A stretch of DNA of 64,000 nucleotides from Orobanche coerulescens (lineage: Eukaryota > Streptophyta > Magnoliopsida > Lamiales > Orobanchaceae): assembly GCA_033398695.1 (NCBI GenBank), contig JAWKAU010000039.1, positions 62,001-126,000 on the forward strand, given 5' to 3'. The notes beneath the pieces were generated by a model. The model saw only the letters and a list, made by a program, of their open reading frames with translations. It was not told the origin of the DNA and did no database searches. The translations under genes and the position numbers were made by a program. Positions 33,995 to 46,989 of this stretch are shown one piece after another (the first letter of the stretch is position 1; each line of letters starts with the position of its first letter).

Positions 33995-36880
33995 GTTGAG
34001 TCGAGTTGTGATTTGTCGAGTAATGTGTTGTCTTGTCGTTCGAGTCGTCAGGTGACAAGTTGAGTTGTGCGTAGTCACAACGCGTTGGATATGTTGTCGG
34101 ATGAGATTAGTATCGTGGGCGACCGTCGTCTCCGTGCGGCCTGTGGACGTAAGTCTCCTCTTTTATGCATAATATATGTGTTCATGATTTCATTTAGGTG
34201 TGATATTTGTGGTGCATAATTTTATTTACACGGTGTTGTGTAATGAAGTTGTATTCGATACTTGGATACGCTGTACGTGTATAAAACTGGGCCTATTGTT
34301 GTTTTACCTTTGAACCACTGTGAGGGGTGGTATGGTGTGAAAATTGAGAACCTTGTTGGGTTTCGAATAAGGTATCGTCGATTGAGTTCGCGAGAAACTC
34401 CGAGGAATGGCTTTGTTATATGTTTAAACTAGATGCTGTGAGACGTATTCAATTGGATTGTGCATGTTGGACTGTATTTTTTTTTTATCCACTGCGTGAG
34501 TTATTTTGTAATGGCTTTCGGTATCTTACCGACTGAGTTTTATTTTGAAAATCGATTCCCTTAACCGAGTTTTTGGCGTTATGGCCTTGATCGTTTTGGC
34601 GAAATTTTTATGACGGTATTTAGTATTTTGTAAATGGCTTTTGTGAGTTTTTGAAATATTACCGTCATCGGCCCCTTTTGGCATTTTTGTAAATGGTTTT
34701 TATCTGGTGGGTTCAGTAGCAGGACCCACAGCGCTTTAATGTTACGTGTAATTACTCGAGATTTTGGGCATTCTAGCCCATTGCATTATCTTTGAAAACC
34801 TTGAGTATCCTAGAAATAAATTTCGAGACGTGCGTTTAAAATGAATTATTTTCTCGTGGTACATCCAAGGTGCCACAATATGTTTCAAAATTCTTCTGCC
34901 TCGAGGACCAAAATGTTTTGAGATATTTCCAATGTTTTAGAAACACTTTTACTTAGACCCGAGGGTCGAATATGTCCGAAAGTTTTTCACGAAAAGAAAG
35001 TGTCCTCATTTTTATCAAATGCGAAATGGTTCTCCAAAGTCTCGATAACAATGTTTGCACTACTTTTTGTAAAGTGATACTCAAGATCAACTGGTGTTTC
35101 CAAACTATTTTCAAAAGGTGGTTTTCGTTTTTAAAACCTATCATTCCTGTTTGCGGACCGGAAATGCGTGTATGGTTTTCGAACTTTCGTTACGGTTTTA
35201 ACCCCGAATTGTGATTGAATTGGTGGCGTGAGCGTCGAGCCGTTCGCCACGCATATATTTTGTTAGCCCTTGTGGGAGGTGTGATGACGATCCTTAATGT
35301 TGCCATTTCGTGGTGGTTTGCGTGTTAACGCACCTGTGTGAGCTGTTAAAGCTTGGGTTTGTACGTTTGTGTACATGTGTGATTGTTTCATAATGTTTGT
35401 AATTATGTGCTGGTTATCGTTCGGGCCGTTGAGGTCGCCGAACGATACCGTCGATTGTTGCAGTGTTTGTGTGTGTATTACTTTACGATGGTAATCGTTG
35501 TATATGATATATGTTATGATTCTTTGTTGTGCCAAGTTGGCATCTCCGGTTTGTTGTTTTGCGATGTTATATTCCATTGTACCTAGCAGTTGTATTTTCG
35601 GTATGCCGAGCCGAGGTGTTTCGACCGTGGTGTGCCGGGGGCATGCACGTACCAATTATTTTTCTCGTCACAGGATCTAGTTTTGCGAGTTGGGTTCCGA
35701 GTCTTTCGGGGCGCGAACTTCAGTACAGATATCAGAATCGGCTCTAAGAGGCCCATGGAAGATGTTTCTGTCGGTTGCTTGTTGTGTTGTCACCTTGATT
35801 TCGTGTTGTGAGTTTCGGGAACGACACTTCTTTTAGAAGAGGTCGAATATAATACCCGTATTGTTTTTGGACTTCTGCATTTTCTCTTTCTCCATTCTAT
35901 CGGCTCACTCGTGTTCGTTGATACTTTCTGAACTTGTTCTGTATTCCGGTTTCATCGTTCGAACGAGCTGTGATCTTGTTGTGGGTCGATCTGGTTATCG
36001 CTATGACTTTTTCGAGTTCGGTTCGATTCTTGTGAACCTTGTTCTAAGTGACATCATCTCGGTTTTATTAGTTCTTTTATTCGAAGTGGATCGGATTTTG
36101 AACCTCTGTGTTTTCGACTGTCGACTCGCTTATGTTCGTTGACATTTTTGAGCTTGTCCGCCCTTGCTTTTGTTGATCGAACGAGTGTGGTATTGTTTGA
36201 ATAACTCGTTGTCGTTGTGATTTTTTTCAATTCTTGTTCCCTTTCCCGTGGACCTTAAGTGAATCACATCTTGTTGCTTTTACCGGATCATATATTGTCT
36301 CGAGCAGACGTGAACCCGGGAGTTGTTGTTTGAATTTTATTGTTCTTCGTGATTCGAACATGATTGTTCGATTTTTGTTGTCTCGACCGTTGTGGTTCGA
36401 TCGTTTGATTGTTCGTTTTTGTTGATCTCGTTTCGTGATTGTTGAGCGCCTGCACTCGTTCCTAATTTTCTTATATTCGGGAAATTTGTCTCGTTTTCGA
36501 TCTTCCAACCCTTGAGCGGTGGAATTCCGTATTTCTTCAGCGATTGGCTCGCGTTTTGATTGATGTACCGTTAGGGTGGTCAATCATATTGATTTTCGTT
36601 CGTTGTGTTTTGTGATTGCTCGGATAATCGACTTGGTTGTATTACCTGTTTGATGACGCTTGTCACTTGTTGGTTTTATTATTTCTCTATCGGTGGCGTT
36701 GGGTTGGTCGTCGTGTGGCGTGTTGTCACGATGTATATCCTTACGCGTTGTTTGTAACGTTTCGCCGTTTGGTATTAGTTACGCGTTTCTTGCGTATCTC
36801 ATTGAGTTTTCCTGGCGGGATATTGCTTCTCCCTACTTGTTTTAAGTTTCGGGACGAAACTTCTTTTAAGGAGGGTAGAA
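33995..36880 (+). mobile_element. Element A interior (non-coding, LARD-like)
   Basis: About 2.9 kb with only short incidental frames and no Gag, protease, RT, RNase H or integrase motif. It aligns along most of its length with the interiors of composite 2 (41277-44320), which shows A and B are sister families. A relic junction resembling a polypurine tract plus LTR start is at about 35812-35860. Confidence 0.85.
36844..36880 (+). other. Element A pre-LTR hairpin and polypurine tract
   Basis: AAGTTTCGGGACGAAACTT (36844-36862, stem of 8 bp, 3-nt loop) followed by CTTTTAAGGAGGGTAGAA up to the LTR start at 36881. Confidence 0.82.
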
Positions 36881-38665
36881 TGTAATATCCGCAATTTTCG
36901 ATTTTCGGTAAATTTCTTTTTTTTCGGCTGAAGTCCGTTTTGACGACTCGCTCATGACCGTTTCGTCATTCCGAGAATGATTAATTCTGCACTGTTTGTC
37001 ATCCGAGCTCGTTTCGGTGTCGTTTTGTTGAGTTCCGTGCTTTTTAGCGGTTTTTCCGCACTTGAGTTCGATTCTTGCGAATCTCGTCCGAAACTGTTGT
37101 TTCGACTTTCTCGTAAGTTCATTTAATGTTATTATTCATGTTGCAAGCTTCGGTTTGGGTATTCGATCACGTATCGTGATTTTGGGGCGTTTTGGGCCAT
37201 TTTCGTAATTTCCCGAAGTTTGGGGTAATTACTTTCCGTTGTCGAATTTCAAGCCTTCGGGTAGTCCGAATCGTGTGTTCTATTAGTGCTCGGATTCGTC
37301 TTTTCGAGTACTTCGTAACTGTATCTTCGATTCGTACTCAGGTTCGGGTTTCGGGGTCGTTCGGGCCGTCGGAGTTGGTCCCGGCCGAGTCATGGCCGGG
37401 CATGCTCGTGCTGTGCCACTCGCCGAGTAACGCGCGGTAGTGACCGAAGCGATTCACGTAAGGCCGGTTACGTACGTAAGGCCCTGGCCGGTAACGTACG
37501 TAACGTTCCGGCATTTTCCAGGCAGGGAGTTTGGCCATGGCCGGTTACGTACGTAACCCGGCCGGCAGTCGGCCTATTTAAGGCCTAGAAGCGTTTTTCT
37601 TCAGCCATTTCACTCGGTTTTCCTTCTCTTCCGCGGCTGGAGGTGTTGGAATCATGGAAGGATGTTGTTATACAATTAATCCATGAAGTTTTGAGTTTCA
37701 TATCATCAATCATACATCCTATAACATCCTCCGATCTACCGAATCAGGTCAGATTTCCTAGAAATCTAGTTTTGGGGAATTTTGGTGTTTTGGTTGTTTT
37801 CATCCGTTTAATCCGATTTAACTTAGGATTATGATGGATTGATGATTATTTAGATGTATTGTATCATTTCCCTTGTTATTCCATGGTTGGATCGTATCGA
37901 TTCGTTATTTTGGTCGAGTTCTTGATCGACGCCTTAAAGGTGACCGATAAAATGTCATAGAGGGGTTTTCGGGCGTTCTACGATTATTCTTCCTCGTATG
38001 ATCGATGATTTATTGATTATATGTTGTTAGGGTCGAATTCTTGTGAAGAACTCGAGTCGGAACCCTTCCGTTCGTTGTCTTCTTCGGGGTCCGAGCTTCC
38101 CGATCGAACCGTGTTCTTCGGAGCGTTTGGTAGCGGTTATTAAGGCAAGTATCTTATTATACGACTTGTATCTTGTGACTAGTAATTACGTATGATATGT
38201 ATGACGAATTTTCTTGCCTCCGTAAATATGTTCCGTTTGAGTTGGTTGTGTTTTCCGAAATTTGAAGGCTTTGTGATAATAGTGATATATTGGTATCCGT
38301 GTTAGGCGTTGTGCCATTTGTGCAGGATTGCGATGTACATATGAGATGGTTGTATACGTGGTTGTTCAATGTATTATGTACCGAATGTGTGTTATGTTGG
38401 TTAAGAGTCGTTGTGATGATCATGATATTTGCGTTGTTTGGGTTTACATACTTGATTGTACATTTCATTGTAATGTGGAATGGCTTGACATTTAATGATT
38501 ATGAATTGTGTCGTGTCGATGTGTGGGTGTTCCAGGTAGGGTCTGACGAGGCCTCTGGAGTTCGGTACATGATGTGTACGAACAAAGTGTGTGATCCAGG
38601 TAGGGTCTGACGAGGCCTCTGGAGTCCGGTACATGACGTGTACGGACAAGATGTGTGATCCAGGT
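36881..38665 (+). repeat. Element A 3' LTR, first part
   Basis: Matches 8224-10019 of the 5' LTR, including the TACGTA palindromes (about 37465-37555), the TATA region (37574) and two 64-bp units; broken by composite 2 inside the third unit. Confidence 0.92.
38661..38665. repeat. Target-site duplication of composite 2 (left), CAGGT
   Basis: CAGGT precedes TGTAATATCC at 38666 and recurs at 52711-52715 after GTGTTACA. The 5' LTR of A shows the undisrupted site at about 10018-10022. Confidence 0.93.
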
Positions 38666-39041
38666 TGTAATATCCGCAATTTCGGATTTCCGGTAAAAAA
38701 ATTTTTTCGGCCGGAGTTCGTTTTGACAACTCTATCATGACCATTTCGTCATTCCGAGAATGATTAATTCTGCACTTTTTGTCATCCGAGTTCGTTTTGG
38801 TGACGTTTTGTTGAGTTCCGTGTCCTTGATCGACTTTTTCACGTGGGAGTTCGACTTTGTAAAGTCACCATTAATTCTTGGAAACTCCAAAAATTCTGAA
38901 TCTTTGCAACATTATAGAGAATCAAGTTAGCTTTCCAATGGTTCAAACGGTGAGTCAATCGGAATCCAGAAGAAGGAGTTATGGTTGAAATAGCGAAGAC
39001 TGCACGGTGTGCCTTTTTGGTGTTGAAGGAGGCTGTACCGT

Positions 39042-39074
39042 GTGCCGCGGCACACTCAGGCTGTGCCGCGGCAC
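39042..39074. repeat. GTGCCGCGGCAC palindrome pair, LTR copy 1
   Basis: Perfect 12-bp palindromes at 39042-39053 and 39063-39074. Copy 2 has them at 44697-44708, 44717-44728 and 44778-44789; copy 3 has the same set near 50425-50515. Confidence 0.9.
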
Positions 39075-40063
39075 TAAGCTAATTCCTGGGCGTTTTTTAG
39101 CAGATTTGCGAGGAGAAAAACTTCATTTTTTCTCCTCTCTTCTTCCTCCTTCATCTTAGGCGATTGTGGGCGATTTTTGGGCGATTTGAGTGCTCCAAAA
39201 CTTGTAGAGATCATCTACCTCAAGTCTTGTTGTAGATTTTCGGCCTCTACTTGAATCATTAATCCAAATCAAGGTATTTTGGCTTGAACCCTTGTTTTTG
39301 AAGATTTTAGGGGTTTTCCTTTTGATTTCGATTCCAATCCGTTTTTGATCAATTATTTGTTGTATAAACGTTGTTTTGGACATGTTCTACGGATTGTATA
39401 TCCGTATTTCGAGTTCGTTGGAACCCAATCGGGATTTTTGGTTTTCTTGGGAACCTTGAACATTTAGTATCCGATTAAATGTCTCAAAGGGTTCCCTTAA
39501 ATTCTTGACCGTGTTTTCCCTTGTCTTCAATTGTTAATCTCATAGTAACCGTGTTTCCGTTGGATTTCACGGAGGATTGTAGGTGTTCAGGGTTTTCCGG
39601 GTTGTGCCGTATTCGTCGGAATATTCGGGTGCCGACTATCGAGGCAAGTATCTTACTATACGACTTGTATCTTGCGACTAGTAATTACGTATGAGATGTA
39701 TGATGACTTTGCTTGCCTTCGTAAATATGTTCCGTTTGAGTTGGTTGTGTTTTCGGCAATTTGAAGGCTTTGTGATAATGGTGTTATATCAGTATACGTG
39801 TTAGGCGTTGTGCCATTTGTGCAGGAATGCGACGTACATATGGGATGGTTGTACACTTGGTTGTACAATATATTGTGTACCGAAGGTGTGTTATGTTGGT
39901 TAAATGTCGTTGATTGATGATAGTTGTTGCGAGTGTCGAGGTTGTGTTATTTGCGTGCAATGTACGATTTTGTGGTGATCAAGGTGATTGATTAATTGTG
40001 CTCATTGTTGTGTGTAATGTGAATGTGAATATGTGTGTGACCGCTAAGTTCACTCGTGTTGGT

Positions 40064-40515
40064 TCGACGGGACCTACGAGGATTCGTGGCATTGGACTAC
40101 GGGATCAGAACTTAGTGAGGTACTGAGGTCCAATCGTCTTTGGTCAGCGAGGCCTACGATAACGCATGGCAGTGGACCATGAGTTTCGGACACAGTGCGT
40201 CCAACCGGGTGAGCTCGACGGGGCTTACGGTGACACGTGGCAGTGGACTACGGTGTCAGGACTGTGTGTGTGATTGTTGTGATTGATATAGTCCGTGCGG
40301 GTTGTTATGCCTACGGAGACACGTGACAGTGGATCACGGTGTTGGAATTGGTTATGTTTGGTTAATAGTCCGTGTGGGTTGTTGAACCTACGGAGACACG
40401 TGATAGTGGATCACGGTGTCGGAATTGATTATGTTTGTTTAATTGTGCGTGATGTAGTCCGTGCGGGTTGTTGAACCTACGGAGACACGTGACAGTGGAT
40501 CACGGTGTCATGAGC
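40064..40515 (+). repeat. Degenerate 60-80 bp repeats, LTR copy 1
   Basis: About six units with the core 'cctacggagacacgtgaca' and GTGGATCACGGTGT. Equivalent blocks are at about 45772-46218 and 51500-51950. They occupy the LTR position held by the 64-bp array in family A. Confidence 0.85.
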
Positions 40516-41280
40516 ATGATACTTTTCAAATCAAAGTTTTTACAGGAAAAGTTTTAAGAAAGAATGTTGGGCCGAGCCCCACGAGATTTATGGAAATGTT
40601 TAGGTATTGTAAACTGTTGAATTATGAAACAAGTTTTGGGTTAAGGCCCTTAAGTTTTGAAAGGTTTTGTGAATAAGGACTTGAGGTCTTAAGGTTTTGA
40701 AATTTAAAAATTCCCGAGATGATAATCTTATTTTCGAATGCTTCATAGCTTATCTTCTCTTGTGAAAACCTCAGAATATTTGATACTTGATTATTATATT
40801 TGATCACGATTATTAATTGCTTGTTACATTTCGTATGATTTGATACTTGCACTAGTAAAACAAAGGAGTTTTACTAACCCCCGAAATGTCGGGGGTGGAT
40901 GTCTGTTTGCGTCAGTGCATGCGATTCGGAGGAGCGATCACGGGATTGGCACAAGAGGATGACGAGCTGCGATACTAATCATGAGTCGAGAGTTGTCTTG
41001 ATTTTTGTTGTGTTGTCAGAGTTGATTTCAGTCTTCCGCTGTATTGTATTTCGACCCCTGTGTGGGTAATGTTATTTAAGTCAGTTTTGTCGATTGGGTT
41101 GCGTGACCTCATCGGTCTGTGTATTCACGTGTAAGTGACCATATCGGTCTGTATCATTTTATTGTTTGACCCAGGCTGGGCAAGCATTTGGTTGTTTATG
41201 GATGGTTAGCCTGGTAGATCCGTGTGGAAAGGGTCTACGGCGTGTAATATTCCCATATGGTTTTGGGGGTGTTACATTTA

Positions 41281-41292
41281 TGGTATCGGAGC
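41281..41292 (+). other. Primer-binding site, composite 2 interior 1
   Basis: TGGTATCGGAGC, initiator tRNA-Met type, 4 bp after the LTR. Confidence 0.85.
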
Positions 41293-43180
41293 TTAGGTTT
41301 GCGGAAACCTAGGCTGTCGGGTCGTTTCAAGTCGTGTTTTGTCGAGTAATGTGTTGTCTTGTTGTTCGAGTCGTCAGGTGACAAGTTGAGTTGTGCGTGG
41401 TCATAACGTGTCGGTTATGTTGTCGGACGAGATTAGTATCGTGGGCGGCTGTCACCTCCGTGCGACCTGTGGATGTAAGTCTCCTCTTTTATGCGAAGTA
41501 CCTGTGTATCATGATTTTATCTAAATGAGTTAATTGCGGTGCATAATTTTATTTGCACGGTGTTGTGAATATAGTTGTATTTAATACGTGTGACATATAA
41601 TATACGTATAAAACTGGGCCTATTGTTGTTTTACCTTTGAACCACTGTGAGGGGTGGTATGGTGTGATAATTGAGAACCTTGTTGGGTTTCGAATAAGGT
41701 ATCGACAATTGAGTTCGTGAGAAACTCTGAGGAATGATTTTGTTGTATGTTTAAACTAGGTGCTGTGAGATGTATTTAATTGGATTGTGCATGTTGGACT
41801 GTATTCCTTTTTCCGCTGCGTGAGTTCTTTTGTAATGGCTTTCGGTATTTTACCGGCTGAGTTTTATTTCGAAAACCGATTCCTTTAACCGAGTTTTTGG
41901 CATTATGGCCTTGATCGTTTTGGCGAAATTCTTATGACGGTATTTAGTATTTTGTAAATGGCTTTGTGAGTTTTTGAAATATTACCGTCATCGACCTTTT
42001 TGGCATTTTGTAAATGGTTTTTAGCCTGGTGGGTTCCGGTGCGAGACCCACGGCGCTATAATATTCCGTGTAATTATCTGAAATTTTTGGGCATTCTAGC
42101 CCATTGAACTATCTTTGAAAACTTTGAGTACCTTAGAAAATAAATTTCGAGACGTACTTTTAAAATAAATTATTTTCTCGTGGTACATCCAAGATGCCAC
42201 AATATGTTTCAAGATTCTTCTACCTCGAGGACCAAAATGTTTTGAGATATTTCCAATATTTTAGAAACACTTTTACTTAGACCCGAGGGTCGAATATTTC
42301 CGAAAGTTTTTCACGAAAAGAAAGTGTTCTCATTTTTATCGAATGCGAAATAGTTTTCCAAAGTCTCGATAATGATGTTTCACGATTGTACTTTTTTTTT
42401 TTTTTGAAGGGTGATACTCAAGATCAATCGGTGTTTCCAAAATTGTTTTCAAAAGGAGGTTTTCGTTTTTAAAACCTATCCATTGTCGTCTGAGGACTGG
42501 GTATGTATGTGTGATGTTCGCGTTGTCGTTATGATGTTTGATCCCGAGTATGATCGAATTGGTGGCATGAACGTCGAGGCGTTGCCACGCATTTGTTGTA
42601 CTAGCCCTCTGTGAGAGGTGTGAATTGGTGTTTACTGTTTATCGCCTCGTGGTGATTTGCGTGTTGTCGCACGAGTGTGAGCTGTTGAAGCTTGGATTTG
42701 TACGTTTGTGTACATGTGTGACTATTTCATAATGTTTGTAATTATGTGCTGGTTATCGTTCGGGCCGTTGAGGTCGTCAAATGATACCGTCGTTGTTTTA
42801 GTGTTTGTGTGTGCATTACTCTACGATGGTAATCATTGTATATGATATGTGTTATGATTCTTTGTTGTGCTGAGTTGGCATCTCCGCTATATTGTTTTGA
42901 GACGTTATGCCCCATTGTATCTAGCATTTGTATTTTCGGTATGTCGAGCCGAGGTGTTTCAACCGTGATGTGCCAGTGCATGCACATGTAAATTGTCCTT
43001 CTCATCAGTAACGCGTTTCAAGTGAGGACTCGAGGGACACCGAATTGATTTACGAATCAGCTCCGAGACTTTCGGAGTTCGCGCTTCAAAGACAGATATC
43101 AGGATCGGCTCGAGAGACCCATGGGAGATTTTCTGTCGGATGTTTTTTTGTGTTGTTACCTTGTTTCCGTTGTTGTGAGT

Positions 43181-43224
43181 TGCGGGACGACATTTCTTTT
43201 ATAAGAGGTCGGATGTAATACCCG
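43181..43224 (+). other. Relic PPT/LTR-start junction 1, interior 1
   Basis: GCGGGACGACATTTCTTTTA, then purine-rich AAGAGGTCGGA and TGTAATACCC at 43214. Same order as the true junction at 44284-44330 but with a different sequence beyond. Confidence 0.55.
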
Positions 43225-43466
43225 CATTGTATTTGACTCTGATTTCTCCTTCTAAATTCTATTGACTTGCACGTGTTCGTCGATACTTTTGAACTTGTTT
43301 GATGTCTCAATTGTCATCGTTCGAAGTTGTGACTGCTTCGGATCGACTGTTTGTCATCGTGACCTTTCCGAGTTCGGTTCGATTCTTGTGAACCTTGTTT
43401 GGAAGTAACATCTTTCACTTTCTACGATTCTTTTAATGTCCGGAGTTGAAGTGGGGATTTGAGTCA

Positions 43467-43592
43467 TTGTTCGACTGTTGTCATTCGATCATTGTTGTTC
43501 GATCGTTGTTGTTCGATCATTGTTATTTGATCATTATTGTTCGATCATTGTTATTTGATCGTTGTTGTTCGATCGTTGTTGTTCGAACAGGG
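43467..43592 (+). repeat. TTCGATC(A/G)TTGTTG short tandem repeat, interior 1
   Basis: About eight units of 15 bp; copy 2 at 49194-49318. A looser version is in element A at about 36340-36420. Confidence 0.88.
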
Positions 43593-43869
43593 TTGTCTAA
43601 CTGTTGTTGCCTGATCTCGTACTACGAAGAATTGTCGTTCACCGTTAGTCAACTGTTTCGAGTGTGCCCAAGTGGGTCACCGAGCGGTGCATTGTGAGAC
43701 CGTTGCCAAGATGTTCGGGAATTGGGTTTTCGTTCCTACTCGGGGAGTGTCTGGTGGTGTCCCGTGATGTAGTTGTGTATCGTACTTCGTGCTGTAATTC
43801 GTGTAGTAATTGATATTTGTTGCGTGAACTTTTTGGTTTTGTTTGTATTCTACCATGATGTTTTATTTT

Positions 43870-43915
43870 AAGTTTCGGGACGAAACTTATTTTTAATAGA
43901 TGGAATGTAATGTCC
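43870..43915 (+). other. Relic PPT/LTR-start junction 2, interior 1
   Basis: AAGTTTCGGGACGAAACTT (43870-43888), then TTTTTAATAGATGGAA and TGTAATGTCC at 43906. The sequence beyond matches E1 positions 1-101 in reverse complement. Confidence 0.6.
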
Positions 43916-44283
43916 GGTATTCTCGTTTTCTGTTATCTTGAATTGTTTGTGTCTTGACGTCGGACATTTTCTTGTTGACGAGAATCGGAGTGAATTCTAT
44001 CATAATACTATATTTGTTTCTACCGCATAGTCGTTGTGTTCGGGTGCGACTTGTTGTCGCGTGCATTTCTTTGATTAAATGTGTGCATGTGATGCGTCGT
44101 TAATTGCTCGTTATTGTTTTGAATCATTGTCGGTGGCTTTGTTATGGTCGTCGTGGGGCGTGTTTTCACGCTGTATATTCTTTCGCATTGCTTGTAACGT
44201 TTCGCCAATCGGCGAAAGTTATGCATTTCTTGTGTATCTCGTTGAGGTTTCCTGTTGGGATATTGCTTCTCCCTACTTATTTT

Positions 44284-44320
44284 AAGTTTCGGGACGAAAC
44301 TTCTTTTAAGGAGGGTAGAA
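44284..44320 (+). other. Hairpin and polypurine tract, composite 2 interior 1
   Basis: AAGTTTCGGGACGAAACTT (44284-44302) and CTTTTAAGGAGGGTAGAA directly before the LTR. Confidence 0.82.
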
Positions 44321-46989
44321 TGTAATATCCGCAATTTCGGATTTCCGGTAAATTTCTTTTTTTGGCCGGAGTTCGTTTTGACAACTCTATCATGACCGTT
44401 TCGTCATTCCGAGAATGATTAATTCTGCACTTTTTGTCATCCGAGTTCGTTTCGGTGACGTTTTGTTGAGTTCCGTGTCCTTGATCGACTTTTTCACGTG
44501 GGAGTTCGACTTTGTAAAGTCACCATTAATTCTTGGAAACTCCAAAAATTCTTAATCTTTGCAACATTATAGAGAATCAAGTTAGCTTTCCAATGGTTCA
44601 AACGGTGAGTCAATCGGAATCCAGACGAAGGAGTTATGGTTGAAATAGCGAAGACTGCACGGTGTGCCTTTTTGGTGTTGAAGGAGGCTGTACCGTGTGC
44701 CGCGGCACACTCAGCCGTGCCGCGGCACTAAGCTAATTCTGGGCGTTTTGGTGGCCCCGGGCGCGGCACACTTGTCTGTGCCGCGGCACACGGGCTTTTC
44801 TGCGTTTTTAGCAGTTGCGAGGAGAAAAACTTCATTTTTTCTCCTCTCTTCTTCCTCCTTCATCTTAGGCGATTGTGGGCGATTTTTGGGCGATTTGAGT
44901 GCTCCAAAACTTGTAGAGATCATCTACCTCAAGTCTTGTTGTAGATTTTCGGCCTCTACTTGAATCATTCATCCAAATCAAGGTATTTTGGCTTGAACCC
45001 TTGTTTTTGAAGATTTTAGGGGTTTTCCTTTTGATTTCGATTCCAATCCGTTTTTGATCAATTATTTGTTGTATAAACGTTGTTTTGGACATGTTCTACG
45101 GATTGTATATCCGTATTTCGAGTTCGTTGGAACCCAATCGGGATTTTTGGTTTTCTTGGGAACCTTGAACATTTAGTATCCGATTAAATGTCTCAAAGGG
45201 TTCCCTTAAATTCTTGACCGTGTTTTCCCTTGTCTTCAATTGTTAATCTCATAGTAACCGTGTTTCCGTTGGATTTCACGGAGGATTGTAGGTGTTCAGG
45301 GTTTTCCGGGTTGTGCCGTATTCGTCGGAATATTCGGGTGCCGACTATCGAGGCAAGTATCTTACTATACGACTTGTATCTTGCGACTAGTAATTACGTA
45401 TGAGATGTATGATGACTTTGCTTGCCTTCGTAAATATGTTCTGTTTGAGTTGGTTGTGTTTTCCGCAATTTGAAGGCTTTGTGATAATGGTGTTATATCA
45501 GTATACGTGTTAGGCGTTGTGCCATTTGTGCAGGAATGCGACGTACATATGGGATGGTTGTACACTTGGTTGTACAATATATTGTGTACCGAAGGTGTGT
45601 TATGTTGGTTAAATGTCGTTGATTGATGATAGTTGTTGCGAGTGTCGAGGTTGTGTTATTTGCGTGCAATGTACGATTTTGTGGTGATCAAGGTGATTGA
45701 TTAATTGTGCTCATTGTTGTGTGTAATGTGAATGTGAATATGTGTGTGACCGCTAAGTTCACTCGTGTTGGTTCGACGAGACCTACGAGGATTCGTGGCA
45801 TTGGACTACGGGATCAGAACTTAGTGAGGTACTGAGGTCCAATCGTCTTTGATGCAGCGAGGCCTACGATAACGCATGGCGGTGGACCATGAGTTTCGGA
45901 CACGGTCGTCAACCGGGTGAGCTCGACGGGGCTTACGGTGACACGTGGCGGTGGACTACGGTGTCGGGGCTGTGTGTGTGATTGTTGTGATTGATATAGT
46001 CCGTGCGGGTTGTTATGCCTACGGAGACACGTGATGTGGATCACGGTGTTGGAATTGGTTATGTTTGGTTAATAGTCCGTGTGGGTTGTTGAACCTACGG
46101 AGACACGTGACAGTGGATCACGGTGTCGGAATTGATTATGTTCGTTTAATTGTGCGTGATGTAGTCCGTGCGGGTTGTTGAACCTACGGAGACACGTGAC
46201 AGTGGATCACGGTGTCATGAGCATGATACTTTTCAAATCAAAGTTTTTACAGGAAAAGTTTTAAGAAAGAATGTTGGGCCGAGCCCCACGAGATTTATGG
46301 AAATGTTTAGGTATTGTAAATCTGTTGAATTATGAAACAAGTTTTGGGTTAAGGCCCTTAAGTTTTCGAAAGGTTTTGTGAATAAGGACTTGAGGTCTTA
46401 AGGTTTTGAAATTCTAAAAATTCAGAGATGATAATCTTATTTTCGAATGCTTCATAGCTTATCTTCTCTTGTGAAAACCTCCAGAATATTTGATACTTGA
46501 TTATTATATTTGATCACGATTATTAATTGCTTGAAACATTTCGTATGATTTGATACTTGCACTAGTAAAACAGTCGAGTGTTACTAACCCCCGAGTAATC
46601 GGGGGGTGGATGTCTGTTTTGCGTCCAGGTACATGCAGATTCAGAGGAGCAGTCACAGGATTGGCACAAGAGGATGACGAGCTGCGATACTAATCATGAG
46701 TCGAGAGTTGTCTTGATTTTTGTTGTGTTGTCAGAGTTGATTTGGTCTTATTTGTATTGTATTTCGACCCCTGTGTGGGTAATGTTATTTAAGTCAGTTT
46801 TGTCGATTGGGTTGCGTGACCTCATCGGTCTGTGTATTCACGTGTAAGTGACCATATCGGTCTGTATCATTTTATTGTTTGACCCAGGCTGGGCAAGCAT
46901 TTGGTTGTTTATGGATGGTTAGCCTGGTAGATCCTTGTGGAAAGGGTCTACGGCGTGTAATATTCCCATATGGTTTTGGGGGTGTTACA
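44321..46989 (+). repeat. Composite 2 LTR copy 2 (middle LTR)
   Basis: 2669 bp; shared by both interiors. Carries three GTGCCGCGGCAC palindromes and the degenerate repeat block. Confidence 0.92.

Larger units (their letters stand above)
38666..41276 (+). repeat. Composite 2 LTR copy 1 (5' LTR)
   Basis: 2611 bp, TGTAATATCCGCAATTTCGG...GGGGGTGTTACA. It lacks about 60 bp present in copies 2 and 3 around 39085, so it has two instead of three GTGCCGCGGCAC palindromes. Confidence 0.92.
41277..44320 (+). mobile_element. Composite 2 interior 1 (non-coding)
   Basis: 3044 bp with primer site TGGTATCGGAGC at 41281-41292, no coding domain, a TTCGATC-type repeat (43467-43592), two relic LTR-start junctions (43214, 43906) and the functional hairpin plus polypurine tract (44284-44320). 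Confidence 0.88.

Noticed and set aside
36227..36583. 118-residue lysine/arginine-rich frame on the minus strand of element A interior
   Set aside because: No domain, antisense to the element, and not kept in the sister interiors of composite 2.
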